From an uncultured Flammeovirgaceae bacterium (GTDB lineage: Bacteria > Bacteroidota > Bacteroidia > Cytophagales > Cyclobacteriaceae), in the NCBI GenBank assembly GCA_913045135.1, contig CAJWQD010000008.1:1-64000 (forward strand): a stretch of DNA of 64,000 nt, written 5' to 3'. The position numbers were made by a program, and so were the translations under genes. Position 1 is the first letter of the stretch; each line of letters begins with the position of its first letter. Shown in pieces: positions 54,605 through 63,876 of the stretch. The notes beneath the pieces are model-generated. The model saw only the letters and a program-made list of their open reading frames with translations. It searched no databases and had not been told where the DNA came from.

Positions 54605-55348
54605 CTACCTTACCGACATTATTTTTCGAAGAACGGTACGATCGCGAAAGTCTCGAATGGCCATCATAGATTGATAATTCTTATCTGCATCGATAGTTGG
54701 AATTGATGATGCTTTTATATAATCTGAATATTTGGTATACCAATCTACGGTCAGATAATTCCAATGTAAATCTGTACCGTATTTATCTATTCTTTTTTGT
54801 AAAGACCATCCCGTTCTGAATTTCTCATTAGGCATGGTCGTCGTGGTTAAATTTATTTCCATGTTTTCAAATGTCTTGAATTTACCTTCCTTAACTTTCA
54901 TGAAATTCATCACCATAAATTCTTCAGGGATATTATTGGTTTTTGAAATACTTTTAACAGTGGTAATTATGTAATCGCCAATGATATCACGACTTGTAAT
55001 ATTATTTTCGTAAAAAGTTTCAATATCACTATTGGTCATGTCCGGAAAAACTTTTTGCATGTTGACACCTGAATAAAGGCTATCCATTTTGGATATATCT
55101 GTCAAGGTGACAATTACATGACTAAAAGGGGTTTGGCGTGAGTTGACGACTTGCCACAAATCCCAACCATTGATAATTCCATCTTCTATTCTTTGTTGGT
55201 GAAGGCGTGCAAATTTTTGTGTCAGATTTTCACGATAATTACTTCCTTCTTTAGCTTTGATGAAGGTAAGTCTTAGGTACGTATTATTATCTTGCCCTAA
55301 CACATTTAGGCAGAAGCAAAAGGTCAGAAGAGAGATATAATTTTTCAT
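54605..55348 (-). CDS. Exported two-repeat protein of unknown function
   Basis: A 247-residue exported protein. The ATG at 55348 gives M-K-N-Y-I-S-L-L-T-F-C-F with a signal peptide ending N-V-L-G-Q; an upstream start adds 10 residues. Two similar halves of about 110 residues are visible: Y-L-R-L-T-F-I-K-A-K-E-G-S-N-Y and F-M-V-M-N-F-M-K-V-K-E-G-K-F, each followed by a G-W segment, like tandem ferredoxin-like (dimeric alpha-beta barrel) domains. The dead gene at 52169-52931 is a paralogue. No function is known. Confidence 0.6.
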   Translation of the reverse strand: MKNYISLLTFCFCLNVLGQDNNTYLRLTFIKAKEGSNYRENLTQKFARLHQQRIEDGIINGWDLWQVVNSRQTPFSHVIVTLTDISKMDSLYSGVNMQKVFPDMTNSDIETFYENNITSRDIIGDYIITTVKSISKTNNIPEEFMVMNFMKVKEGKFKTFENMEINLTTTTMPNEKFRTGWSLQKRIDKYGTDLHWNYLTVDWYTKYSDYIKASSIPTIDADKNYQSMMAIRDFRDRTVLRKIMSVR

Positions 55349-55501
55349 GATAATTTTAAGAATGAATATATTTAACAAATTACAAAATTCTTACAATGTG
55401 GGATTTTAATCCGGGATATTCGATTATTCAGCTCAATATAGGCGATTTTATTTTTTTACTTTGGGAACGTTAAAAAGAGTTTTTTACTCATGAGTTATTT
55501 T

Positions 55502-56452
55502 TTATTGCTGCTGTTGAATAAATTCCTGATTTTGAGCAAAGCTGTTTGATTTAGCGGATTGATTTGTTTCATGGGGGTTCATTTTTTTATTTTTTAGGTC
55601 AAATTCATTTTTTTTATTTGTTTGAACATTAACAAGTAACCTTGTATTTGAATCTCCTCTAAAAACACCTTTTACCGGAGAGCAGTCATTATAATTTCTT
55701 CCAACGCTTAATTTTACATGATGGCTCTTTGCTAAACAATTATTTGTGGGATCTAGACCAACCCAGCCATGGATAGGGATATAAATTTCAACCCAAGCAT
55801 GCGTTGCTCCAGACCCCCTAAAATCAGAATGGTCTTCCGGGCATATGTATCCACTTACATATCTACTCGGAATCCCGTAAATCCTACACATTTGGATTAA
55901 AATGTTGCTAAAGTCTTGACAAACACCACATTTTAGATCCCAAACTTCTTCAAGTGAGGAATTTACATTAGTAATTCCTTTTTCATATTTAAATAGATTG
56001 TATACACTTTCGCAAAGCATTAAGCCAATTTCGAATGGACTCCATTTTTGAAAGTTAATAGGTAATATTTTTTTGAGTGCTTTATTTCCTTTAAATTTTT
56101 GATAGGGATAAAACAGATAGAATTCGATTGATTTTTGAAGGGTTGACAATTTTTCCCATTGCTTAAAGGGATTTTCACTGAGCTTAGGCATCGACACTTC
56201 ATATTGCTCTATTTCTATTTTTGAAATAATTTTTAAATAGTTGTGGGAATCAAAAAGATTAAAAGTTCCTACTTTATTACCGAAAAAGTCAAAATGAGTT
56301 GTAATCGATGGATTTTCAGTAATGAATAATTGATGGCGAATAATCTTTTGAAAATCACTGTTTACTGGATAAAGCTTTATTTGATTGGCTCTTTCTGAAA
56401 CCCAGCTATCACAATAAAATTCAGTAGAATGTCTCAGAAATATTTTACGCAT
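55502..56452 (-). CDS. Transglutaminase-like protein of the alpha-E cluster
   Basis: A 316-residue protein starting at ATG 56452 (M-R-K-I-F-L-R-H). An N-terminal bacterial transglutaminase-like domain is followed by the core with the Cys-His-Asp triad: C in C-G-V-C-Q-D-F-S near residue 178, H in A-T-H-A-W-V-E-I near 218 and D in G-L-D-P-T-N near 233. The tail after residue 290 is Gln/Asn/Lys-rich and looks disordered. The start overlaps the alpha-E gene by 8 bases. In the family such genes pair with ATP-grasp and alpha-E proteins; the enzyme may cut or join peptide bonds. Confidence 0.83.
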   Translation of the reverse strand: MRKIFLRHSTEFYCDSWVSERANQIKLYPVNSDFQKIIRHQLFITENPSITTHFDFFGNKVGTFNLFDSHNYLKIISKIEIEQYEVSMPKLSENPFKQWEKLSTLQKSIEFYLFYPYQKFKGNKALKKILPINFQKWSPFEIGLMLCESVYNLFKYEKGITNVNSSLEEVWDLKCGVCQDFSNILIQMCRIYGIPSRYVSGYICPEDHSDFRGSGATHAWVEIYIPIHGWVGLDPTNNCLAKSHHVKLSVGRNYNDCSPVKGVFRGDSNTRLLVNVQTNKKNEFDLKNKKMNPHETNQSAKSNSFAQNQEFIQQQQ

Positions 56453-57392
56453 GGGTTGGATTAATATAATGAAAATATTGGCTATCAATTTGCTCTGATA
56501 TTAACATGAGATCAGACTTGAGTGTTGTCAAAAAAATATTGGGTCCCATAGAATTTAAATTTTCAACTTTAGTGTAAAAAAGGCTGCTTTCAAGTTTTCC
56601 AACCAGGAAACTGAGGTCATTTGTTGACTTTATTTTATTAAAAGTGCTGAGTCGGCTAATATGCAAAGATAATTTTTGTGTACAGTAATAAATTGATCTT
56701 GGAAAATGAGGATTTAGAATGATCATTTCCATAATTTTTTCAGTTAGGAAAACAGACTTATGAGTTTTAATATATTGTTGATAACCACCAATTGAAATTA
56801 ATAAATATTTCCAATATATATTTTCTTCTAATGCATCAATACTTTTTACAGAACTCAGTTTACGTGAAAGTAAAAACTCAGTACTTTGAAAAAGCCTCTC
56901 CAGATATTTACCAATATTCATAAAGCAATAGGCATTCCCTCTTTCTTGGGTAACATCAGAGGTGCTGAGGTGGATCATATGATAATTTAAAATTTCATCA
57001 ATCAATAATATTGGATCTTCTTTTTGGAATCTTGATCGTATATTTTTTTTTGTAATGGCAAGAAAGTATTTATTTATATTAAGCCACATTTCAGTGGATA
57101 TATGTCCTTGCACGCTCCTGGCATTTTCTCTTGACTTCTTGATTAAATTAATTACTGTATTGGGATTATTGAGGTCTAAAATCATATATTTTAAAATTTC
57201 CATAGCACTTCCTTCAATTAAGAGTTTTTGCTGTGGGATATCGCAATATGTAGTCAACATTTTGCCCCATGATTTTGGATTTTGAAAATCTTGATCAGAA
57301 AGATAATTAGCTTTTAAGAGGTTTAAAAGGCCATTTGATCTTTCAATATATCGTTCCAACCAAAAAAGGTTATTTGCTACTCTGCTTAACAT
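56445..57392 (-). CDS. Alpha-E domain protein (DUF403)
   Basis: A 315-residue all-helical protein opening with M-L-S-R-V-A-N-N-L-F-W-L-E-R-Y-I-E-R-S, the signature of alpha-E/DUF403 proteins. Further helices contain Y-C-F-M-N-I-G-K-Y-L-E-R. No catalytic residues are known. It is the middle gene of an overlapping trio: its start lies 23 bases inside the ATP-grasp gene and its end overlaps the transglutaminase gene by 8 bases. A scaffold or substrate-handling role for the ATP-grasp partner is inferred from gene order. Confidence 0.85.
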   Translation of the reverse strand: MLSRVANNLFWLERYIERSNGLLNLLKANYLSDQDFQNPKSWGKMLTTYCDIPQQKLLIEGSAMEILKYMILDLNNPNTVINLIKKSRENARSVQGHISTEMWLNINKYFLAITKKNIRSRFQKEDPILLIDEILNYHMIHLSTSDVTQERGNAYCFMNIGKYLERLFQSTEFLLSRKLSSVKSIDALEENIYWKYLLISIGGYQQYIKTHKSVFLTEKIMEMIILNPHFPRSIYYCTQKLSLHISRLSTFNKIKSTNDLSFLVGKLESSLFYTKVENLNSMGPNIFLTTLKSDLMLISEQIDSQYFHYINPTHA

Positions 57393-58854
57393 TCGAATTC
57401 TTTGAATAATTATTCAATACCCAAGTATCTTTACTACCGCCTCCTTGAGAGCTATTAACTACAAGAGAACCTTCTTCTAATGCAACTCTTGTTAATCCAC
57501 CTGGGCAAACGTGAATACCGTTTGCACCAGTAAAGGCAAAAGGTCTGAAATCAACGCATCGAGGCTTAAATTGTCTGTCTATATAGCATGGTGCAGTCGA
57601 TAAATTCAAAATTGGTTGAGCGATGTAGCCATCTGGATTTAGTAGAATTTGTTTTTTATAATCATCAATTTCTTTGTCCGAAGCATCTTTTCCAATCAGC
57701 ATTCCATAACCTCCGCTTCCATTAGTCTTTTTGATTACCATTTTGTCCATATTTTTAAGTGTAAACTCAAGTTCATCCGGGCGCCCTAGTTTGTAAGTTT
57801 TAATATTGTTTAAAATAGGTTCTTCATTTAGGTAGTATTTTACCATGTCAGGAACGTAAGTGTATGTGGCTTTATCGTCGGCAACTCCGGTACCGGGAGC
57901 ATTTACTATGGCTACATTTCCTTTGCGATAAACAGACATAATAGAAGAAATACCAAGTTTGCTGTTGGCATTAAAAACAAGTGGATCTAAAAAATCGTCA
58001 TCAATTCTTCTGTAAATAACATCTACGCGCTTAAATCCTTCAATATTTTTCATATATACAAAATGATCTTTAACGAATAAATCTTGACCTTCAACTAATT
58101 CAATCCCCATCAACCGGGCTAAAGTTGCATGTTCGTAATACGCAGAGTTTAGCACACCTGGGGTAAGTAATACTACATTTGGATTAGATTGTTTTGATAT
58201 ACTTTGGAGATGATTGTAAAGAATTTGAGGTGAATTTGAAATGTTAGAAATCTTTGAGGCATTGACTGCACCGGGGAATATACGTTTCGAAATTTCCCTA
58301 TTTTGAAGCATATAACTCAGTCCTGATGGTGTTCTAAGATTATCTTCTAAAACATAAAATTCACCATCATTATCGCGAATCAAATCTATTCCGGAGATGT
58401 GATTATAGATATCAAATGGTACATTCAGGCCATTCATTTCTTCGAGAAAATTATGACTAGACATTATTTGGTCAACTGGTATTATTCCATCTTTGATTAT
58501 GAATTTCTCATGGTATGTATCTTTAAGAAAAAAGTTTAATGCTTTAATCCTTTGGATAATTCCTCTTTCTATTTTGTCCCATTCTTTAGCTGAGATGATC
58601 CTTGGAATTACATCGAATGGGAAAATCTTTTCTGTACCTACTTTGTCTTCATAGACAGTAAATGTCACACCTTGATCAATGAATAGTTGAGAAGATAATT
58701 CTTCTTTTTTATCCAATTCTTCGATGTGGATTTTATCTAATATTGTTTTTAGATTTTGATAGTGTTTTTTAATTTGATTTGTATCAGTGAACATTTCATC
58801 TAGGCTATTTTCACGAAATGTATATTGGTCAAATGGGTGGGAATGAAAGCACAT
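57370..58854 (-). CDS. Circularly permuted ATP-grasp type 2 protein (DUF404/DUF407)
   Basis: A roughly 494-residue ATP-grasp enzyme. The ATG at 58854 is preferred to a GTG 11 codons upstream that adds a hydrophobic stretch. Family segments: L-D-E-M-F, F-P-F-D-V-I-P-R-I-I, L-E-D-N-L-R-T-P-S-G-L-S-Y-M, V-V-L-L-T-P-G, V-I-Y-R-R-I-D-D-D-F-L-D-P, and I-K-K-T-N-G-S-G-G-Y-G-M-L-I-G near the end. ATP-grasp enzymes ligate a carboxylate to an amine; here the product may be a peptide or isopeptide. It is the first gene of the trio. Confidence 0.88.
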   Translation of the reverse strand: MCFHSHPFDQYTFRENSLDEMFTDTNQIKKHYQNLKTILDKIHIEELDKKEELSSQLFIDQGVTFTVYEDKVGTEKIFPFDVIPRIISAKEWDKIERGIIQRIKALNFFLKDTYHEKFIIKDGIIPVDQIMSSHNFLEEMNGLNVPFDIYNHISGIDLIRDNDGEFYVLEDNLRTPSGLSYMLQNREISKRIFPGAVNASKISNISNSPQILYNHLQSISKQSNPNVVLLTPGVLNSAYYEHATLARLMGIELVEGQDLFVKDHFVYMKNIEGFKRVDVIYRRIDDDFLDPLVFNANSKLGISSIMSVYRKGNVAIVNAPGTGVADDKATYTYVPDMVKYYLNEEPILNNIKTYKLGRPDELEFTLKNMDKMVIKKTNGSGGYGMLIGKDASDKEIDDYKKQILLNPDGYIAQPILNLSTAPCYIDRQFKPRCVDFRPFAFTGANGIHVCPGGLTRVALEEGSLVVNSSQGGGSKDTWVLNNYSKNSNVKQSSK

Positions 58855-59594
58855 ATACGATATTAATAACAATTTTGCTAAAATCACTATTTATTTGTAT
58901 TAATACTTATTTTTTATTGAAATGTCTTCTAGAAATATTCAATAAAATTACAGATAACTTATTTTACAGATTAATAAATAGCTATTTATAAAACTTATTC
59001 CTAGAAATACATTGCCAGTATTTTTCTAAATCGTGTAATTATCAAGAATAAAAAACTTAAAATAGGTAGTTGATGAAATGTTTTTGATTACCGTGTCAAA
59101 GCTTCATTTTAAAGTTTTAGTAATAGTTACGTTAAATCTTGAAGAGTAGATAATCAGCGTCTCTAGATTGATCTTGAATATAGCACGTTACTCGGCTAAG
59201 GATATCTGAGTTTAAGAGCATTCACTAATAACATTTTTGAAGAAGGAAAGTCCGTGAGATTGAGATGATGTTCTATTTGATCAATTACAATTGATAGCGG
59301 GGATAGGTTGTCAAGATTTTAAATTATTTTTATCTAGGGCTAGGCCAGGGATGTTTAGCTATCATCAATAGGCATATTGTTAAAGATGTAAGTTTCCAAG
59401 CATTATTTTTTTTAAAGTTATTTTAACTCCTAAAATATTATTTTGAAACGGTTTAAACAGATAGCTTTTGTTGTATCACATAAATATCCGATTTATTTTA
59501 TTGAAATAAGTATAAGTTTGAAATTTAGTTAGCTAAAGTTCAATTGTGAATTGGAATTTAAAAATGCCATAATTTGTATATTCAATAATGATAG
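58855..59594. other. Gene-free stretch
   Basis: About 740 bases without a supported gene. A loose hairpin with arms TATTGAA and TTCAATA lies near 58915-58945. GGAAAGTCC at about 59245-59253 recalls RNase P RNA but no other part of that RNA is present. The promoter of the ATP-grasp operon should lie at the low-coordinate end. Confidence 0.4.
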
Positions 59595-60053
59595 TTAGAC
59601 TATCGCTTGAATATTATGTGTTTTACCCCTAAATTCAAAACACCTGTCTTTTGTTTTACCAAGCATAGCTTGACCGATGGGAGATAAGGTAGAAAGAGCA
59701 AAAACTTTTATATCGGCTATGTCCAAGACTCCAAAGTTGGCAGAGAAATAATAAAGATTATTAGATTCTTTTACCAAGGCGCCGAGTCTTACTTTATTAA
59801 TTGATTTACTGAGGTCTATTAAATCCAAAGCTTTTTTCAGCTTATAGGCCTCTAGGAGTTGAGCGACAAGCTTTTCTTTTTCAAGAACAATCATGGAACG
59901 TCCTGTTTCGTATTTGTCTCCTGCCGAACTTTTGATGTCTTGATTGGAAGCTTCTTGTAGGACCATCAATTCTGATTTTAAGTTTTCAATTTTTGTTAAA
60001 GCAAGATATGAGCATTTTTGATGAACCTTTAATTTTAGTGCTGCTAAGTCCAT
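59595..60053 (-). CDS. GreA/GreB-like transcript cleavage factor-type protein
   Basis: A 152-residue protein with an N-terminal coiled helix pair (K-V-H-Q-K-C-S-Y through L-E-K-E-K-L-V-A-Q-L, with S-A-G-D-K-Y-E-T-G-R at its turn) and a C-terminal GreA-like beta domain (V-R-L-G-A-L-V, L-S-T-L-S-P-I-G-Q-A-M-L-G-K, then F-R-G-K). This is the Bacteroidota protein often mislabelled '3-oxoacyl-ACP synthase'. The S-A-G-D-K-Y-E turn resembles the Gre tip, but activity on RNA polymerase is unproved. It follows the ALDH gene by 5 bases. Confidence 0.72.
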   Translation of the reverse strand: MDLAALKLKVHQKCSYLALTKIENLKSELMVLQEASNQDIKSSAGDKYETGRSMIVLEKEKLVAQLLEAYKLKKALDLIDLSKSINKVRLGALVKESNNLYYFSANFGVLDIADIKVFALSTLSPIGQAMLGKTKDRCFEFRGKTHNIQAIV

Positions 60054-60058
60054 CATAA

Positions 60059-61597
60059 CTAAATGTCAAATTTGATTCCTTGGGCCAATGGTAGTTCTTT
60101 GGAATAATTAATTGTATTGGTTTGCCTTCGCATGTAGGCTTTCCAAGCATCAGAACCTGACTCCCTTCCACCGCCTGTTTCTTTTTCACCACCAAAAGCA
60201 CCACCAATTTCTGCGCCCGAAGTGCCAATATTTACATTAGCAATGCCACAATCTGAGCCTGCATGAGATAAGAAAAGTTCGGATTCACGCAAGTTGTTGG
60301 TCATGATCGCAGACGAAAGGCCTTGAGGGACATTATTTTGAATTTGAATGGCCTCATTTAGGTTTTTATATTTGAACAAATACAAGATAGGTGCAAAGGT
60401 TTCTTCACGTACCATTTTATGATGTTGGTTCATTTCATAAATACAGGGTTTGACATAGCAGCCCGAGGTATATTCATTACCGGTCAAAACACCACCTTCT
60501 ATCACAATTTTTCCGCCTTCAGCAGCGATCTTCACAAGTGCACTTTCATAAGTTTTTACCGCGTCCTGATCAATTAGTGGGCCCATGTGGTTTTGTTCAT
60601 CAAGGGGATTGCCAATGGCTATTTGTTGATAGGCATTTATTAATTTGGATTTCATGGCCTCAAATTGGCTCTCATGGATGAGTAATCTTCGGGTGGAGGT
60701 ACATCGTTGTCCGGCCGTACCTACAGCACCAAAAACTGCACCAGGGACAGCTATTTCAAGGTCTGCGTTTTTGGTGATAATCATAGCATTGTTACCCCCC
60801 AGCTCCAAAATTGATTTGCCCAATCGAGCTCCTACGGCAGCAGCTACAGATTTACCCATTCTGGTGGATCCGGTAGCTGAAATTAATGAGATTCGAGAAT
60901 CTTCAGCCATGATTTTACCTATTGAGGCGTCACCTATTACCAAACCACAGATACCTGGGGGAACTTCATTGGTTTCAAATACTTTCTGTACAATCTTTTG
61001 ACAGGCAATAGCGGTCAGAGGCACTTTTTCTGAAGGCTTCCAAATGCAAACATCTCCACATACCCAAGCCAACATGCTGTTCCAAGCCCAAACGGCTACT
61101 GGAAAATTAAAGGCTGAAATAATTCCTACAACTCCCAAAGGGTGCCATTGCTCATACATTCTATGGGCAGGTCGTTCGGAGTGAATGGTTAAACCATAAA
61201 GTTGCCTTGATAATCCCACTGCAAAATCACAGATGTCTATCATTTCTTGCACCTCACCCAAACCTTCTTGCAGGGATTTACCCATTTCATAAGAGACCAA
61301 TTTGCCCAATGCCATTTTTTTTACTCTTAAGGCATTACCAATTTGACGAACGATTTCACCGCGTTGAGCAGCAGGGATCAGTCTCCACGTAAAAAAGGCT
61401 TCTTTCGCGGCTGTGACAACTTGGTTATATTCTTTTTCGGTGACTAAATTCACCGTACCGATGACGGCTGCATCTACAGGTGAAATAGATTTGATTGAGG
61501 CACCTTGTGTTGAAATCCATTTCGGGCCGATGGCAGCTCCCAAGTTTTCTTTTTTAATTTGTAGTTCAGAAAGAAAAGAGGTATTAATAAGAGTCAT
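60059..61597 (-). CDS. ALDH7-type aldehyde dehydrogenase (aminoadipate semialdehyde type)
   Basis: A 512-residue NAD(P)-dependent aldehyde dehydrogenase of the ALDH7/antiquitin group, whose members oxidise alpha-aminoadipate semialdehyde in lysine breakdown. S-A-F-N-F-P-V-A-V-W-A-W-N contributes to the cofactor pocket, the general base Glu is in L-E-L-G-G-N-N-A and the nucleophile Cys near residue 297 lies in A-G-Q-R-C-T-S-T-R-R. E-I-G-G-A-F-G-G-E-K-E-T-G-G-G-R-E-S-G-S is the ALDH7 C-terminal signature. No lysine degradation partner is nearby, so the physiological substrate is inferred. Confidence 0.9.
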   Translation of the reverse strand: MTLINTSFLSELQIKKENLGAAIGPKWISTQGASIKSISPVDAAVIGTVNLVTEKEYNQVVTAAKEAFFTWRLIPAAQRGEIVRQIGNALRVKKMALGKLVSYEMGKSLQEGLGEVQEMIDICDFAVGLSRQLYGLTIHSERPAHRMYEQWHPLGVVGIISAFNFPVAVWAWNSMLAWVCGDVCIWKPSEKVPLTAIACQKIVQKVFETNEVPPGICGLVIGDASIGKIMAEDSRISLISATGSTRMGKSVAAAVGARLGKSILELGGNNAMIITKNADLEIAVPGAVFGAVGTAGQRCTSTRRLLIHESQFEAMKSKLINAYQQIAIGNPLDEQNHMGPLIDQDAVKTYESALVKIAAEGGKIVIEGGVLTGNEYTSGCYVKPCIYEMNQHHKMVREETFAPILYLFKYKNLNEAIQIQNNVPQGLSSAIMTNNLRESELFLSHAGSDCGIANVNIGTSGAEIGGAFGGEKETGGGRESGSDAWKAYMRRQTNTINYSKELPLAQGIKFDI

Positions 61598-61657
61598 ATG
61601 TTCTTTGGGGTTAAGATTTTAATACAAATTAAAAGAATCTTAATTCTAGAACATAAA

Positions 61658-61685
61658 AAATCCGTTTCTAATTAGAAACGGATTT
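61658..61685 (-). terminator. Intrinsic terminator downstream of the DegP gene
   Basis: A perfect 28-base palindrome (arms AAATCCGTTTCTAA and TTAGAAACGGATTT) with GC-rich part CCGTTTC. Read on the minus strand it is followed by a run of T (A-run at 61655-61660 on the plus strand). It lies between the stop of the DegP gene and the start of the ALDH gene. Confidence 0.8.
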
Positions 61686-61704
61686 AATTTATTAGAAAAC
61701 CTCG

Positions 61705-63192
61705 TTACCAAGCAATACCATAATACACTTTTTCACCATTAGGATAATATCCCGTAATCAGTATTCCATCTCCTTTTACTGTATCTAAATAAATTTTTAA
61801 CTCTTCTATGTTTTTGATAGATCTTTTATCTATCATGGTAATGATAAAGCCGGGTTGAATTCCCGCTTTTTTCCATTTTCCTGGACCAATTTCTTTCAGT
61901 TTGATACCGCCTCTAAGGTTGAGTTTTTCAAGTTCTCTTTGAGATAAATCTTCAAAAGAACCACCATCCAAATTTAGACGGTTAATTGCTTTAACTACTT
62001 CCATGGTACCCAGGCTATTTTGCAATATCACTGATACTGTTTGGGTCTTTTGATTACGAATGTATTTAATCCATACTTGATCTCCTGGGCGGTTCAATGC
62101 GACTTGCTCTTGTAATTCTGAGGTATTATTTACAGATTTTTCATTCACAGCAATGATGACATCTCCGGATTCCAATCCAGCGAGGTCTGCAGCAGACTGG
62201 TCTCCAACTGAAGCAATATACACGCCTCGATTGACCCCTAAATTTTCTTCTTTAGCCAATTTAGCATTTACATCCCCGATTCTGATTCCTAATAAGGCTC
62301 GCTGCACTGTTCCATATTCCAACAAATCGTCATAAACTTTTTTGACTAAACTTACCGGTACAGCGAAGGAATAACCTGCATAGGATCCGGTTGGAGACAT
62401 AATTGCTGTATTTATGCCCACTAACTCTCCCTTTAAATTGACCAATGCACCACCACTATTTCCTGGATTAACCGCTGCATCGGTTTGAATGAAAGATTCA
62501 ATACTTAAGTCATTTGCATTTTTTCTAAGGATATCAATATTTCTTGCTTTTGCGCTAACGATACCAGCAGTTACCGTACTATTAAAAGTATATGGATTAC
62601 CTACTGCAAGCACCCATTCTCCGATGTTAATCAGGTCTGAGTTCCCCCATTGCATTGCAACTAGTCCTGTTTGATCAATTTTTATGACTGCCAAATCGGT
62701 GGTGGGATCGATGCCGACAATAGATGCCTTGAAAGTACGGTTGTCATTTAATAAAACATCAATTTCTTCGGCTCCATCGATTACATGATTATTCGTAACA
62801 ATGTACCCATCTGATGATACAATTACCCCAGATCCTGAACCAGAACGTTGTCTTCTGTCTCTTGGGACCTCATCATCTAAATAATCTTTAAAAAAATGGT
62901 ATAATGGATTTTGTTCCATGTTGTAGTCTGCTGCAACTTTTGTACTTATATGAACGACCGCAGGTGTTGATACTCTGGCAGCCGTTACGAAGTTGAGACC
63001 CTCTGGAACCACAAAAGCCGTCGTATCAAGTTGATAACTCGTTAAGGCAGCAGAACGGATTGTTTTTTCATTGGAGACAGGAACAGTTATTGGCTCCGCA
63101 TTTGGCTGCAAGAGCATAAAACTACCAAGTGCTAAAAATCCTCCCATGAAGGAGGAAACTGTTAATGCAAAAATTAATTTTTTTCTAGACAT
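61705..63192 (-). CDS. DegP/HtrA-type serine protease with two PDZ domains
   Basis: A 495-residue envelope protease that degrades or refolds damaged exported proteins. The N-terminal hydrophobic segment (about residues 7-28) anchors or exports it. The triad is H136 in T-N-N-H-V-I-D-G, D166 in T-T-D-L-A-V-I and S246 in P-G-N-S-G-G-A-L. Two PDZ domains follow, the first near A-D-L-A-G-L-E-S-G-D-V-I and the second at the end, with K-K-A-G-I-Q-P-G-F-I-I. It is monocistronic with its own terminator. Confidence 0.93.
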   Translation of the reverse strand: MSRKKLIFALTVSSFMGGFLALGSFMLLQPNAEPITVPVSNEKTIRSAALTSYQLDTTAFVVPEGLNFVTAARVSTPAVVHISTKVAADYNMEQNPLYHFFKDYLDDEVPRDRRQRSGSGSGVIVSSDGYIVTNNHVIDGAEEIDVLLNDNRTFKASIVGIDPTTDLAVIKIDQTGLVAMQWGNSDLINIGEWVLAVGNPYTFNSTVTAGIVSAKARNIDILRKNANDLSIESFIQTDAAVNPGNSGGALVNLKGELVGINTAIMSPTGSYAGYSFAVPVSLVKKVYDDLLEYGTVQRALLGIRIGDVNAKLAKEENLGVNRGVYIASVGDQSAADLAGLESGDVIIAVNEKSVNNTSELQEQVALNRPGDQVWIKYIRNQKTQTVSVILQNSLGTMEVVKAINRLNLDGGSFEDLSQRELEKLNLRGGIKLKEIGPGKWKKAGIQPGFIITMIDKRSIKNIEELKIYLDTVKGDGILITGYYPNGEKVYYGIAW

Positions 63193-63307
63193 AATACAAA
63201 AATTTTATCAAAAATAAGAGTAATGATTTTATAATATTCTTTTTTCAACGTAAAAAATAGATCAACTGATCGCTACCTTAACATGATTTAACAAAAAAAG
63301 AATAAAT

Positions 63308-63342
63308 AAGATCAGAACAAGTCTAAAACTTGCTCTGATCTT
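63308..63342 (-). terminator. Intrinsic terminator downstream of hsp20
   Basis: Arms AAGATCAGAACAAGT (63308-63322) and ACTTGCTCTGATCTT (63328-63342) pair over 15 bases with one non-Watson-Crick position and a 5-base loop. On the minus strand a T-rich stretch follows about 5 bases later (A-run at 63294-63300). It lies just past the stop of the small heat-shock gene. Confidence 0.8.
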
Positions 63343-63356
63343 ACGTCTAGTTAGCC

Positions 63357-63788
63357 TTAGCTGATCGCAATTGATTTCTTAATCATTTTCTTCATATCCT
63401 TCGGTATTTCAATAATCAAGATACCGTGGGTGTGATTCGCTTTTATTTTATCTTTATTGATATCTTCCGGTAAAGTAAATGATCTTTTGAAAGCACCAAA
63501 ATGACTCTCAATACTATTGAATTTTTTACCTTTTTCATTTTTTTCAATATTACGTTCACCACTTACGGTTATTTGATCTCTTTCTATTGTGATATCGATT
63601 TGATCTTTGGGTATGCCAGGTAATTGTAGTTGGATTTCAAATGATTTATCACTCTCTGCGATATCAACTTTAGGCGTAAATTCCTGGGCCATCCGATCGC
63701 CAGGATAACCTTCGTTAATAAATTGATGAATGAAATTATCGAAAGGAATCGGTCTGTAAAAATCTGAATTGTAGTTGAATGTTTCCAT
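63357..63788 (-). CDS. Small heat-shock protein, Hsp20/alpha-crystallin family
   Basis: A 143-residue ATP-independent holdase. The N-terminal arm is followed by the alpha-crystallin domain: K-V-D-I-A-E-S-D-K-S-F-E-I-Q-L-Q-L-P-G, then Q-I-T-V-S-G-E-R, F-G-A-F-K-R-S-F-T-L-P and the core A-N-H-T-H-G-I-L-I-I-E-I-P. The C-terminal I-A-I stands in for the I-x-I anchoring motif. The upstream region has two palindromes at 63877-63938 that could be operators. Confidence 0.93.
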   Translation of the reverse strand: METFNYNSDFYRPIPFDNFIHQFINEGYPGDRMAQEFTPKVDIAESDKSFEIQLQLPGIPKDQIDITIERDQITVSGERNIEKNEKGKKFNSIESHFGAFKRSFTLPEDINKDKIKANHTHGILIIEIPKDMKKMIKKSIAIS

Positions 63789-63876
63789 TTTTTTTAATAT
63801 TTAAATTATTTAACATTTTAAAATTACGTCTTCAGAATTTGTGCCATTTTCTTTTTTTTAACTTACGCTTATATTA

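Noticed and set aside
50876-55501. The decayed and accessory region was considered as a mobile island or prophage.
   Set aside because: No integrase, transposase, attachment repeats or tRNA border could be found.
59241-59260. GGAAAGTCCG resembles the conserved start of RNase P RNA.
   Set aside because: None of the other conserved RNase P parts (the closing ACAGAA and purine-rich core segments) follow within 400 bases.
59986-60228. An 80-codon minus-strand frame across the end of the ALDH gene and the start of the Gre-like gene.
   Set aside because: Both overlapped genes are well supported and the frame has no family features.
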